Source: Bacteroidales bacterium (GTDB taxonomy: Bacteria; Bacteroidota; Bacteroidia; Bacteroidales; Muribaculaceae). From it: a stretch of 40,636 nt of DNA. The stretch covers positions 1 to 40,636 of the forward strand of contig CAAGJW010000050.1 of assembly GCA_900770215.1 (NCBI GenBank), written 5' to 3'. The notes under the pieces are model-generated. The model saw nothing but the letters and a program-made list of their open reading frames with translations, did not search any database and was not told the DNA's origin. A program made the translations under genes and the position numbers. Positions 24,924-33,778 of this stretch are shown here, one piece after another (position 1 is the first letter of the stretch; every line of letters starts with the position of its first letter).

Positions 24924-27900
24924 CTAAAAGTTCACTTCATAATTAACCGTCATTTCATTGAGGGTGTCGATTACCTCTTTATTGAGCGGCATTTTATAGC
25001 GTGACTTCAAGTCGACAACACGGTCGATAATCTTGTCGTGTATTCTGAAGTAAACATCGCAACGGTTAGTCGTAGAATTGGTCAAGCACGATTTGAGCTG
25101 TGAAAGGCTTGAGAGTTGATCATCGTCGATGGTAATCCTGATGCGATTCACCAGTTTGCCTTTTACATCGTTTAGTAATTTTATCTCTTTAATGTCAAAA
25201 TTAATGCGATCATTGTACGGTGATTTCTTGTATACACCCTTCACCATAATAGCCTCGCTGGGAATACCAAATTTCCTGAAATCGACGTAGTTATGGCCAA
25301 ACAGCATAAGGTCATATTTCCCCGTGTAGTCCTCAAGTGTGATTCGGCCATACATTCCTCCATTGCGGGTGGGTTTCTCTACATAGTCGGTGACAATGCC
25401 GCCAAATGTGATATCTTCATTCAATATCGCCTTTTTCTCTTCCACCTCGTTGAGGCTTGTGTTGCACCCAAATTGTATTTCCATAAAGTACTTGTCGAGT
25501 GGATGAGCCGACAGATAGATGCCCACCATCTCCTTCTCCTTGTTGAGGCGTTCGATATCGCTCCAGGGCTCCGCCTTTGGAATTTCGGGTGTGGCAATCT
25601 CTATAGCATCGCTATCGCCGAAGAGGGAGTTCTGGTTGAGTGACTGGTCGTTTTGGTACTTCTGTCCATAACGCACCAGCGTGTCGAGAAAAGCTACGTC
25701 GTTGGCATCGGTGGCAAAGAAACTTTCTCGCGGAATTCCAAACGAGTCAAAGCCTCCGCTATAGGCAAGCGACTCAAAGGCCTTGCGGTTGACCGACGAG
25801 TAATCGGTGCGCTGGGCAAAGTCAAAAATATCCTTGTAGGGGCCATTCTGCTTACGCTCTTTTATGATCGACTCGGCGGCTTTCACACCCAAGCCTTTGA
25901 TAGCAGCCAGACCGAAGCGTATCTGTCCCTTTTGGTTCACGCCAAATTGGGCAAAACTCTCGTTCACATCAGGTCCCAGCGTAGCCACCTTGCAGTTTTT
26001 GCACTCATCCATCAACTTGGTCACCTCCTTGATGTCGCTACTGCGCCGTGTGAGCAAAGCAGCCATGTATTCGGCAGGATAGTGAGCCTTGAGGTAAGCC
26101 GTCTGGAATGCTACCCATGAGTAGCAAGCTGCATGCGACTTGTTGAATGCATAGGAGGCAAACTTCTTCCATTCTTCCCATATTTTGTTCAAGGTATCGT
26201 GGTCATGGCCACGCGCCTCACCGCCCTTGTAGAAAAGCACCTCGAGCTTGTTCATCTGCTCGATTTTTTTCTTTCCCATGGCCTTGCGCAGTGTGTCACT
26301 TTGGCCGCGAGTGAAACCGGCCAGCAAGCGGCTCAGCAACATCACCTGCTCTTGATACACAGTGATGCCATAGGTGTCTTTGAGGTACTTTTCCATCTCG
26401 GGTATAGGATAAGTAATAGGCTCCTTTCCCAGCTTGCGGGCGATAAAGTGGGGGATGTTCTCGATAGGCCCCGGGCGATAGAGTGCATTCATTGCAATCA
26501 GGTCGCCAAACACCTCGGGGTGAAGCTCGCGCAAGTACTTCTGCATGCCTGCCGACTCAAACTGGAATGTGCCCACCGTGCGGCCTTCTTGGAAAAGCTT
26601 GTAGGTGAGCGGGTCGTCGATGGGAATGTTGTCGAGATCAATCTCTTTGCCCGTCGTTTCTTTCACGTTCTTTACAGCTTCTTTAAGCTCCGACAAGGTG
26701 CTCAGCCCCAAAAAGTCCATTTTGATGAGGCCTGTAGATTCAATCACATGCCCGTCATATTGCGTGACAGGCACTTTCACACCCTTGAAGTCGGGATCAT
26801 CGGCTGTCGATACTGGCACATGGTCGTCGATGCGGTCGCGACATATGATGAAACCGCATGCATGTATTCCTGTACCTCGCACGGTGCCTTCGAGTTTCTT
26901 GGCATACTTGATGGTGTTGCGCAAGTGAATGTCGGTGGAACTGGCTGCGTCTTGCAACTCTTTAACACGTTCAATGGCATTGGTCAAATTCATTTTTGCA
27001 CCGTCGTTGAACTTGTCGGGAATAGCCTTGCACAATGCATTCACAGTATCGAGAGGCACCTTTTCAACTCGGGCCACGTCTTTTATCGAGTTTTTGGTAG
27101 CCATTGTTGAATAGGTGATAATATGGGCGCAATTTTCATGGCCATACTTGTCCATCACCCATTGCAGCACCCTGCCCCGGCCCTCGTCGTCAAAGTCGGT
27201 GTCGATATCTGGCAACGAGATGCGGTCGGGATTCAGGAAACGCTCAAACAGCAAGTCATATTTCAATGGGTCGATCTTGGTGATGCCCAAACAGTAGGCC
27301 ACAACCGAGCCTGCTGCCGAACCACGACCGGGACCCACCATCACACCCAGCTTGTCGCGGGCCGAGTTGATAAAGTCTTGCACAATGAGGAAGTAGCCTG
27401 GGAAACCCATCGTTTTCATCACGTGAAGCTCAAAGTTGATGCGCTCTTTCACATCCTTGGACACTGGGTCGCCATATTGCTTTTTGGCGCCCTCATAGGC
27501 GAGATAAGCCAAATAGTCGGCCTCAAATTTTATGCGGTATATCTTGTCGTAGCCGCCCAAGTGGTCGATGCGCTTCTGTGCATCCTCGGGCGACATGAGA
27601 TTTTCTCCGTTTTCATCGGAGCAGAATTCCTTGTACAGATCTTCCTCGCTGAATTTCTTGCGCCACTCTTCTTCTTTTCCAAACGACTCGGGAATTGGAA
27701 AAAATGGCATGATGGGATCATGCTCGATGTTGTAAAGCTCGATTTTATCGACGATTTCCTGCGTGTTGGCCAGCGCCTCGGGCACATCGGCAAACACTTC
27801 GTTCATCTCTTCCTGTGTCTTAAACCACTCTTGCTTGGAGTAGAGCATGCGCTTGGGGTCGTCGAGATCCTTGCCTGTGGCAAGGCACAAGAGGTGGTCG

Positions 27901-28703
27901 TGGGCCTCGGCGTCATCCTCGTTGATGAAGTGTGAGTCGTTGGTGCAGATGAGCTTGATGCCCAGCTCCTTCGACATCTCAATGAGCACTTTGTTCACTT
28001 CCTGCTGCTTGGGATAGGTCTCATGATTGGCCTTGGCAACAGTGGCCTTGTGGCGCTGCAACTCAAGATAGTAGTCGTCGCCAAACACGTCTTTAAACCA
28101 CCTTGCAGCTTCCTTGGCCTTCTCAATCTGCCCGTTCATGATGTACTGTGGTATCTCACCGCCCAGGCAAGCCGAGCTGCATATTATGCCCTCGTGATAT
28201 TTCTTAAGCTCGTCGTGATCGGTGCGTGGGTGTGAATAAAAACCATCGGTCCAGGCTTTGGACACAATTTTCAGCAAGTTGTGGTAACCTTTCTCGTTCT
28301 TTGCCAGCAAGATGAGGTGGCGTCCTGTGTCGCGACGGTCGACGTGATCGTGCAGTGTCTTTTCGGCAACATACACCTCACAGCCAAATATGGGAATGAA
28401 AAGCGAATGCTGGGCCTCGTCAAGCTGACGCTTCAGGTCCTCGATCTGCCCAGAGTCGGGCGACTCAGCTTTTTGAGCGTCGGCCAGCTGTTGCTTCAAG
28501 GTCTTGATTTTACCCTTGGCCTCGCCATTCACTTTGTTGGTGTAATCAAAGAACTCCTTGATACCAAACATGTTGCCGTGGTCGGTCAACGCCATGCCAC
28601 GCATGCCGTTGGCCCGAGCCTTGTCTACAAGGCCTTTAATCGAGGCCTGCCCGTCAAGTATCGAGTAATAGGAGTGCACATGGAGGTGTACAAATGGAAT
28701 CAT
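24924..28703 (-). CDS. dnaE: DNA polymerase III subunit alpha
   Basis: Replicative polymerase of 1259 residues. The N-terminal PHP domain (1 to about 280) keeps what appear to be all nine metal ligands: His8, His10, Asp17, His42, Glu109, His129, Cys179, Asp256, His258. This pattern is linked to intrinsic 3'-5' exonuclease activity in mycobacterial and Thermus DnaE and is lost in E. coli. A charged, coiled-coil-like insert sits inside the PHP domain at about 60-100. The polymerase palm has GPGRGSAAGS and the catalytic aspartates in PDIDTDF near 499-505. Helix-hairpin-helix and OB-fold regions follow (ITLEDYTGKYDLMLFG near 1130). The start matches the family's MIPFVHLHVHSYYS. Confidence 0.97.
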   Translation of the reverse strand: MIPFVHLHVHSYYSILDGQASIKGLVDKARANGMRGMALTDHGNMFGIKEFFDYTNKVNGEAKGKIKTLKQQLADAQKAESPDSGQIEDLKRQLDEAQHSLFIPIFGCEVYVAEKTLHDHVDRRDTGRHLILLAKNEKGYHNLLKIVSKAWTDGFYSHPRTDHDELKKYHEGIICSSACLGGEIPQYIMNGQIEKAKEAARWFKDVFGDDYYLELQRHKATVAKANHETYPKQQEVNKVLIEMSKELGIKLICTNDSHFINEDDAEAHDHLLCLATGKDLDDPKRMLYSKQEWFKTQEEMNEVFADVPEALANTQEIVDKIELYNIEHDPIMPFFPIPESFGKEEEWRKKFSEEDLYKEFCSDENGENLMSPEDAQKRIDHLGGYDKIYRIKFEADYLAYLAYEGAKKQYGDPVSKDVKERINFELHVMKTMGFPGYFLIVQDFINSARDKLGVMVGPGRGSAAGSVVAYCLGITKIDPLKYDLLFERFLNPDRISLPDIDTDFDDEGRGRVLQWVMDKYGHENCAHIITYSTMATKNSIKDVARVEKVPLDTVNALCKAIPDKFNDGAKMNLTNAIERVKELQDAASSTDIHLRNTIKYAKKLEGTVRGTGIHACGFIICRDRIDDHVPVSTADDPDFKGVKVPVTQYDGHVIESTGLIKMDFLGLSTLSELKEAVKNVKETTGKEIDLDNIPIDDPLTYKLFQEGRTVGTFQFESAGMQKYLRELHPEVFGDLIAMNALYRPGPIENIPHFIARKLGKEPITYPIPEMEKYLKDTYGITVYQEQVMLLSRLLAGFTRGQSDTLRKAMGKKKIEQMNKLEVLFYKGGEARGHDHDTLNKIWEEWKKFASYAFNKSHAACYSWVAFQTAYLKAHYPAEYMAALLTRRSSDIKEVTKLMDECKNCKVATLGPDVNESFAQFGVNQKGQIRFGLAAIKGLGVKAAESIIKERKQNGPYKDIFDFAQRTDYSSVNRKAFESLAYSGGFDSFGIPRESFFATDANDVAFLDTLVRYGQKYQNDQSLNQNSLFGDSDAIEIATPEIPKAEPWSDIERLNKEKEMVGIYLSAHPLDKYFMEIQFGCNTSLNEVEEKKAILNEDITFGGIVTDYVEKPTRNGGMYGRITLEDYTGKYDLMLFGHNYVDFRKFGIPSEAIMVKGVYKKSPYNDRINFDIKEIKLLNDVKGKLVNRIRITIDDDQLSSLSQLKSCLTNSTTNRCDVYFRIHDKIIDRVVDLKSRYKMPLNKEVIDTLNEMTVNYEVNF

Positions 28704-28747
28704 ATCGTAATCGTCTCCTTAAAGAATCAAGCTTTATTATTTCTTGG

Positions 28748-28779
28748 TAAAGTTAATGCCAAATATTTTCTTGTTCAAA
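28748..28779 (-). promoter_or_regulatory. Promoter of dnaE
   Basis: On the minus strand: TTTG (28779-28776), a 20-bp spacer, TAACTTTA (28755-28748), one mismatch from TAnnTTTG. The start codon is 45 bp further on. Confidence 0.5.
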
Positions 28780-28881
28780 TATTCCCGCCACAAGTTATCA
28801 ACAATTGTGAGGTCACCTTGCGCGCACCCAACCGGCCGAGTACTGCAGGCACCGCAATGTTGCTACACCTATAATTGTGAT

Positions 28882-29520
28882 CTATAAAAGATTGATGCGC
28901 CCGAAAAATTCGGGACAATGAAAGTTGGGTTTCTCCAGGTGAATTGGAGCCCACGAGAGGTAATGCGGATGAGCCGTCTTGTCTCCACACTTGTAAAAAT
29001 TGCCCATAATATATGGAGTGTCGGCACCAGCCTTGATTAGGGCAAGGGGGATGGCAAAGGCCAGGCGCCACGTGAACAAACCATGCCGCTCGGCAAATGG
29101 TTCATAGCCAACCGAAGAATATCGCTTTATCAATGCAATCTGCTCATCATTCAGCCGGATCGCGCATGGCCGCGTCTCGCGATGGCTGGCATTGACTGCT
29201 CCAATACAATTAAACTCAAAGTTCCAGTACTCTTTGCTCCCTGGCACCTGCAAGAAAAATTCCACACAACTGTCTTGCGACACAGCGCTCAGGTTGGCGC
29301 TATTGGTTGCCCGCAAGTCTTGCCCGGTTGTGGTAAATGAAACAAAAATGTGCTTCGATCCATGGGCAATCGAAAATGCACATATGGGCTCATAGGCTGC
29401 AACAGCTGGCCAGTCGATACAACCCACGAGGTGCTTCTCGCAATGCAATTCCATGTAGTCGCAGGCCTTGTCAAGAGCAAGGCCCTCAAGAGCTTCAAGT
29501 CGGTGCACATTCAGTTCCAT
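28882..29520 (-). CDS. Carbohydrate-binding family 9-like protein
   Basis: 212 residues from Met at 29520 (a Met at 29544 would overlap the upstream gene). The sequence resembles the CBM9-like/DOMON beta-sandwich proteins of Bacteroidales: HIFVSFTTTGQDLRATNSANLSAVSQDSCVEFFL, the paired NFEFNCIGA strands and FTWRLAFAIPLALI. No signal peptide is visible, so it may be cytosolic. Ligand and role are unknown; no sugar-utilisation genes lie nearby. It starts 7 bp after the LysE-type exporter gene, so the two are co-transcribed. Confidence 0.65.
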   Translation of the reverse strand: MELNVHRLEALEGLALDKACDYMELHCEKHLVGCIDWPAVAAYEPICAFSIAHGSKHIFVSFTTTGQDLRATNSANLSAVSQDSCVEFFLQVPGSKEYWNFEFNCIGAVNASHRETRPCAIRLNDEQIALIKRYSSVGYEPFAERHGLFTWRLAFAIPLALIKAGADTPYIMGNFYKCGDKTAHPHYLSWAPIHLEKPNFHCPEFFGRINLL

Positions 29521-29527
29521 AGTCAAA

Positions 29528-30181
29528 TTATCCTTGAGTTGCAATAAAACTTTGCAGGCCCGATACGAGACCGTACAATGAAAGTATCAAGATGATCGCG
29601 CCCATTATCGTGTTGATGATCCACATGCTCCTGATGTTGAAATGCTTCCTCACCTTGTTCACAAGGTAGGTAATCATCGTCCACCAGCACAAAGCTCCAG
29701 TGAATATAAGCACATAGCCCATGAAAATTGCCGGCCATGGCAGCCCTGCTGGAAATCCAAATCGGGCAAAGAGCGGGAAGATGAGGAAAATTATCAGCGG
29801 GTTGGAAAGCGTGAAGGCAAACCCCGACACCAAGTCACGGTAATGCGTCTCCTTCTTGTCGAGATTGGTCTCCTTGATGTTGGCGGCAGTGTTTCGCTTT
29901 ACAATGAGGTAGATAGCATAGATGAGTAGTACCGCACTGCCTATGACTTGGAGCAAATCCTTGTGACCATCGATGAAGTCGGTCACAATCGAGATACCCA
30001 GTCCCGACAGCAGGCAGTAGAACAAATCAGACAGACTGGCGCCCACTCCCGTGTATAGCCCCGACTCACGACCTTTGTTCAGGGTGCGTTGTATGCATAG
30101 GATCCCGATTGGCCCCATCGGTGCCGACAGAATAATTCCTGTCAAAAAACAACCCAGCAATGTCGTTAATATAGATACCAT
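29528..30181 (-). CDS. LysE/RhtB-family exporter
   Basis: Inner-membrane protein of 217 residues with about six TM helices, matching LysE-type amino acid and metabolite exporters. The family opening is clear: GIILSAPMGPIGILCIQRTLNKGRESGLYTGVGASLSD, with the conserved PGP-like PMGP. TLSNPLIIFLIFPLFARFG near 130-148 matches the second half of the fold. I start at 30181 because a -7 box at 30208-30215 lies between it and the upstream in-frame Met (30229). Substrate is unknown. Confidence 0.85.
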   Translation of the reverse strand: MVSILTTLLGCFLTGIILSAPMGPIGILCIQRTLNKGRESGLYTGVGASLSDLFYCLLSGLGISIVTDFIDGHKDLLQVIGSAVLLIYAIYLIVKRNTAANIKETNLDKKETHYRDLVSGFAFTLSNPLIIFLIFPLFARFGFPAGLPWPAIFMGYVLIFTGALCWWTMITYLVNKVRKHFNIRSMWIINTIMGAIILILSLYGLVSGLQSFIATQG

Positions 30182-30207
30182 TATCACAACTGCCAACAAG
30201 CAACGTG

Positions 30208-30230
30208 CAAAGTTAATAAAAATATTCAAA
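30208..30230 (-). promoter_or_regulatory. Promoter of the exporter/CBM9 unit
   Basis: TAACTTTG on the minus strand (30215-30208) matches the -7 box. The nearest TTTG starts 15 bp upstream (30230), which is short for a -33 box. Start codon 27 bp downstream. Confidence 0.45.
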
Positions 30231-30310
30231 AAAATAACTTTTCAGAGTCTCATGCCTCTTCTTTCTCCGAAAAAAGTTGCCTAAATACAAGTGATGCCTT
30301 GGGCCTACTC

Positions 30311-30625
30311 TCAACTGGCAAGTGCAAATTTAGCAATTTGCCTGAAGAAAACGTTTTTTGGAGTATCGAAATTGTGTTTTTTCCGGGGTCTGCGGTTGAT
30401 TTTGTATTGAACCTTGCGGATAAATGCGTCGGTGAGGGAAGAGAAGTCGGTGCCTTTGGGGATGTACTGCCGGATGAGTTTATTGGCATTCTCGATAGCG
30501 TCCTTCTGCCAGGATGAATAAGAATCTGCAAAATACACGAGATTCGGGTTGGGCGTGCCTTTTGGAGACAAGGCTTTGGAAATCATTCGGTGGCAGCAGA
30601 ATTCGCTTCCGTTGGCTTGGTGAAG
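30311..30625 (-). pseudogene. IS30-family transposase, C-terminal remnant
   Basis: Only the last part of an IS30-type (IS4351-like) DDE transposase remains. It starts within NGSEF, the segment after the second catalytic Asp (here ANGSEF, the Asp is gone), and continues with YFADSYSSWQKDAIENANKL, in which the Glu of IEN is the third catalytic residue, then IRQYIPKGTDF, VQYKINRRPRKK and FDTPKNVFF to a natural stop. About two thirds of the protein, including the HTH and first Asp, are missing. A GCAAATT/AATTTGC inverted repeat lies within the last codons (30324-30341). It cannot encode an active transposase. Confidence 0.8.
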
Positions 30626-30755
30626 CCCCATCCCCAATCCGCCATTAAGTCTCGAGCGCCAAAAAAGAATATTGGGCCATTCAGAACAAAGTTTTTTCGC
30701 ACTTCAGTTTAGAATCTACACCTCAATAGCTGGCCACTTTGGCTCGAGCATGACA

Positions 30756-30784
30756 TTGCAATTCTGAAAAAATACTTACCTTTG
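30756..30784 (+). promoter_or_regulatory. Promoter of the phosphoesterase/propeller gene
   Basis: TTG at 30756-30758, an 18-bp spacer, TACCTTTG at 30777-30784. Start near 30791, 23 nt before the ATG at 30814. Confidence 0.65.
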
Positions 30785-30813
30785 TGTACAAAATAAAAAA
30801 CAACTGCATTGAC

Positions 30814-32640
30814 ATGAACAAGATTTTTAGAGTTCTCACACTGGTAGTCGCACTGCTTGTCGCGATACCGGTATTTTCCCAGAAATTTGCAATCTTGAGT
30901 GACATCCATGTCACTCCCGGCAACGCCAACGAGGCACAGCTGAAGGCTGCCGTTGCCGAAATCAACAAGAGCGACGTTGATGTCGTGGTCTTGACTGGCG
31001 ACTTGACCAACGAGGGTAGCGACGTGCAACTGCACAATGTGAAATCAATTCTCGACGGCTTGACCAAGCCGCTGCACGTGATACCGGGCAATCATGAAAA
31101 CACATGGAGCCAAAGCGCGTGCAAAACCTTCAACGACCTGTGGGGCAGCGACCGCTTCGTGTTCAACATCGACTCGCTCGTGGTTGTGGGCATGAATTGT
31201 GGCCCCTTCATGAAAATGGGCGACGGCCACATCAAGCAGGAAGACCTCTTGTGGCTCGACAAGACCCTGGCCGAGCGGGTGAAACCTGGCATGAAGGTGT
31301 TCAGCTTTAATCACTACCCCATCAATGCCGATCTCGACAACTACCGCGACTATGTGAAGGTGTTGAAAAAATACCCTGTCGTCACCCACCTGGGCGGGCA
31401 CTACCACTCATGGAAACAGTATGAAACCGATGGCATCATGGGCATTGTGGTGAGGGCACTCGACATGCACAACAACGACTATGGCTACACACTCATGGAT
31501 GTGGACCAGAAAAACAACTGGATACATGTGTACAACAAGCGCATAGGCAGTGATGCCGAACTCGTGTATGTGTACCGAGCCAATCTCAACTATTACGACA
31601 CCCCCGAGCCCAAATTTCAAAATCAGGTGGCCGCCGGCTTCAGCGTCAAGAAGGTGTATGCCGACAATGCTTCTATTTTCACACGCCCGGCGGTCGACAC
31701 TCGCAACATCTATTTTGGCAACTCGCTGGGCTATTGCAAGGCGCTCGACAAGGCATCGAGCCAAGTGCGCTGGAGCTACAAGACCGATGCCATGCTGTTT
31801 TCTCGCCCTGCTGTGGGCCGGAAATATGTGGTCGTGCCCACTGCCGACAAGCGCCTTGTGTGGCTGAGCAAGACAACGGGCAAAATGATCTATCAATATA
31901 AGGCCGCAGGCCCCTATGTGGCCGATGGCATCATCGCCGACGGCATCTTGTATCAAGGCGGATACAAGACCTTCCAGGCATGGAACGTCGACAGCCACAA
32001 ACTCAAGTGGCAATATGACAGCATCGGCAATTACTGCCAGGCCGAACCAGTGGTGAATGCTGGCGATGTGATATTTGGAGCCTGGGATACCCGCTTGCGA
32101 GCCCTCGACAAGCGCACTGGCCGCCTTGAGTGGTCGTGGAGCAATGGAAAGGCTCAAAACCTGCTGAGTCCTGGCAATGTGGTGCCTGTGGTCACAAGCG
32201 ACCGTGTGTTCATCGTTGCTCCCGACCGTGCTGCTACAGCCATCGACCGCAAAACCGGTGCCCAGTTGTGGCGTGAGACCCATGCCCACAAGGTGCGCGA
32301 GAGCCTTGGCTCAAGCGAAGACGGCAAGGTGGCCTATGCCAAGACCATGGACGGCACACTGGTGGCCATGAGCACAGAGGGCGACGCCTACAGGCTGCTG
32401 TGGACTGTAGACTTGGGAATGGGCTACGAGCATGCCCCCTGCCCCATCCTTGTTCACAATGGCTATATCTACACAGGCAGCCGCAACGGTGTGCTGGCTA
32501 TCGTCGACGAGAAAGCCCGCCAAGTGGTAGTGAAGTATAAAATGGGCAGCAGCGAGGTGAACGGCTTTGTCGTCGACCCAACTACCGGCGATGTGTATTG
32601 CTCGCTCATCGAGGGTACAATCTACAAGATATCGAAGTAA
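30814..32640 (+). CDS. Secreted metallophosphoesterase with PQQ-type beta-propeller
   Basis: 608 residues. A signal peptide (MNKIFRVLTLVVALLVAIPV, cleavage near FSQ) leads to a calcineurin-like phosphoesterase domain with all metal motifs: SDIH at 29-32, GD at 62-63, GNHE at 92-95, His167 in NHYP and GHYH at 195-198. From about residue 290 a propeller of PQQ/WD-like blades follows, recognisable by repeated ALDKxSxxxxW, WLSKTTGKMIYQY, ALDKRTGRLEWSW and AIDRKTGAQLWRE strands. Fusion of the two domains in a periplasmic protein suggests a phosphatase whose substrate is presented by the propeller; the substrate is unknown. The start at 30814 is set by the promoter; a GTG at 30784 lies inside the -7 box. 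Confidence 0.85.
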   Translation: MNKIFRVLTLVVALLVAIPVFSQKFAILSDIHVTPGNANEAQLKAAVAEINKSDVDVVVLTGDLTNEGSDVQLHNVKSILDGLTKPLHVIPGNHENTWSQSACKTFNDLWGSDRFVFNIDSLVVVGMNCGPFMKMGDGHIKQEDLLWLDKTLAERVKPGMKVFSFNHYPINADLDNYRDYVKVLKKYPVVTHLGGHYHSWKQYETDGIMGIVVRALDMHNNDYGYTLMDVDQKNNWIHVYNKRIGSDAELVYVYRANLNYYDTPEPKFQNQVAAGFSVKKVYADNASIFTRPAVDTRNIYFGNSLGYCKALDKASSQVRWSYKTDAMLFSRPAVGRKYVVVPTADKRLVWLSKTTGKMIYQYKAAGPYVADGIIADGILYQGGYKTFQAWNVDSHKLKWQYDSIGNYCQAEPVVNAGDVIFGAWDTRLRALDKRTGRLEWSWSNGKAQNLLSPGNVVPVVTSDRVFIVAPDRAATAIDRKTGAQLWRETHAHKVRESLGSSEDGKVAYAKTMDGTLVAMSTEGDAYRLLWTVDLGMGYEHAPCPILVHNGYIYTGSRNGVLAIVDEKARQVVVKYKMGSSEVNGFVVDPTTGDVYCSLIEGTIYKISK

Positions 32641-32665
32641 GACATAATATGTCATTACAAAACAG

Positions 32666-32705
32666 CAAGTCCTGGACAGCCACACACTGCACTGCCCAGG
32701 ACTTG
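32666..32705. terminator. Bidirectional hairpin between convergent transcripts
   Basis: A perfect 10-bp stem CAAGTCCTGG/CCAGGACTTG (32666-32675, 32696-32705) with a 20-nt loop, between the phosphoesterase gene and hslR. T tracts on both sides are short (TGATTTTG, CTGTTTTG). Confidence 0.55.
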
Positions 32706-32726
32706 TGATTTTGTGGGAATGGGACC

Positions 32727-33194
32727 CTACTCTCTATTGTGGCGCTTGGACTCGAGCGTTTTCTCGTCATCCTCGGTCCACAGGGGATTCTCGTCGTCCC
32801 AGTCGTCAAAACCAAAGAAGGCCTCCTCGGTGAACTCCTTCATCTCTCGCCCATCCTTCTTGGTGGGGCGTCCCAGTCCTTTCTGACGCTTGACAAAGCC
32901 TCCTATGCGGGCCATCTCAAGCAACTCATACTGGTCGGGGGTGGTCACATTTTTCAAGTAGTTGGGCACCAGCTTGGCCCCTACCCTGTTGTCGAGCAGC
33001 GCGAGCACTTCAAAGGTGAATGTGATGGGCGGCTTGCGCACCGCTATCTTGTCGCCCACTTTTATAATGTGCGATGGCTTCACGTTCATGCCGTCGATCG
33101 TCACGCGACCCAGCTTGCAAGCCTCGGTAGCCATAGAGCGCGTTTTGAACACGCGCACCGCCCACAGCCACTTGTCAATTCTCACGTCTTTCAT
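32727..33194 (-). CDS. hslR: S4-domain RNA-binding protein, Hsp15-like
   Basis: 155 residues from Met at 33194. The S4 RNA-binding domain covers about 4-70 (RIDKWLWAVRVFKTRSMATEACKLGRVTIDG, then VKPSHIIKVGDKIAV), the pattern of Hsp15/HslR, which binds 50S subunits with stalled nascent chains. The C-terminal part is basic, then acidic (KRQKGLGRPTKKDGREM, later DDWDDENPLWTEDDE). The start codon overlaps the pth stop as TGATG, so translation is coupled. A GTG one codon upstream is a less likely start. With pth and rplY it forms a translation-quality unit. Confidence 0.88.
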   Translation of the reverse strand: MKDVRIDKWLWAVRVFKTRSMATEACKLGRVTIDGMNVKPSHIIKVGDKIAVRKPPITFTFEVLALLDNRVGAKLVPNYLKNVTTPDQYELLEMARIGGFVKRQKGLGRPTKKDGREMKEFTEEAFFGFDDWDDENPLWTEDDEKTLESKRHNRE

Positions 33195-33757
33195 CACCGG
33201 TTGTTGAAATTGGTCATTGCAAAACTCAAGCCTGAGAGGCAGAAGGCCTTGATGGCCTCGATGGCTACATCCACGCGCTGTGGCAGCAGGGCCAGTTCCT
33301 CCTCGCTGGGGTGGCCCAGCACATAGTCGATCTGCATGCCGCGTGGGAAGTCGTTGCCCATGCCGAAGCGCAAGCGGGCGAAGGCACTGGAACCGAGCAT
33401 GGCTGTGATGTTTTTCAAGCCATTGTGGCCGCCGTCGGCACCCTTGCCTCGCAGGCGTATCACGCCAAAGGGCAGTGCAATGTCGTCGACAACAACGAGA
33501 ATGTGGTCGAGATCGATGTTTTCCTTGTTTTTCCAGTATCTCACAGCCTCACCGCTCAGGTTCATGTAGGTCGATGGCTTCAAGAGCAGCAATTGCTGGT
33601 TCTTGAGGCGCATTTCGGCCACATCGCCGTAACGCTGGGTAGTGAAAACAATATTGGACGCCTTGGCAAAGGCATCCAATACTGTAAAACCTATGTTGTG
33701 GCGGGTGCCTTGGTATTCTTCACCAATGTTGCCCAAGCCGACAATTAAATACTTCAT
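33194..33757 (-). CDS. pth: Peptidyl-tRNA hydrolase
   Basis: Releases tRNA from peptidyl-tRNA that has dropped off the ribosome. Family landmarks: VGLGNIGEEYQGTRHNIGF at 6-24 with Asn10 and catalytic His20, KPSTYMNLSGEAV near 60-72, VVVDDIALPFG near 89-99, and GKGADGGHNGLKNI near 104-117. The 187 residues match the bacterial enzyme. It lies 21 bp behind rplY, an arrangement found across many bacteria, and overlaps hslR by 3 bp (TGATG). Confidence 0.97.
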   Translation of the reverse strand: MKYLIVGLGNIGEEYQGTRHNIGFTVLDAFAKASNIVFTTQRYGDVAEMRLKNQQLLLLKPSTYMNLSGEAVRYWKNKENIDLDHILVVVDDIALPFGVIRLRGKGADGGHNGLKNITAMLGSSAFARLRFGMGNDFPRGMQIDYVLGHPSEEELALLPQRVDVAIEAIKAFCLSGLSFAMTNFNNR

Positions 33758-33778
33758 TCAGCGTGATTTGATGATAAA

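Noticed and set aside
28704..28881. A gene-like minus-strand frame (with IAVPAVLGRLGARKV) between the CBM9-like gene and dnaE.
   Set aside because: It is mostly the shadow of another frame of the CBM9-like gene and has no family resemblance or start signal.
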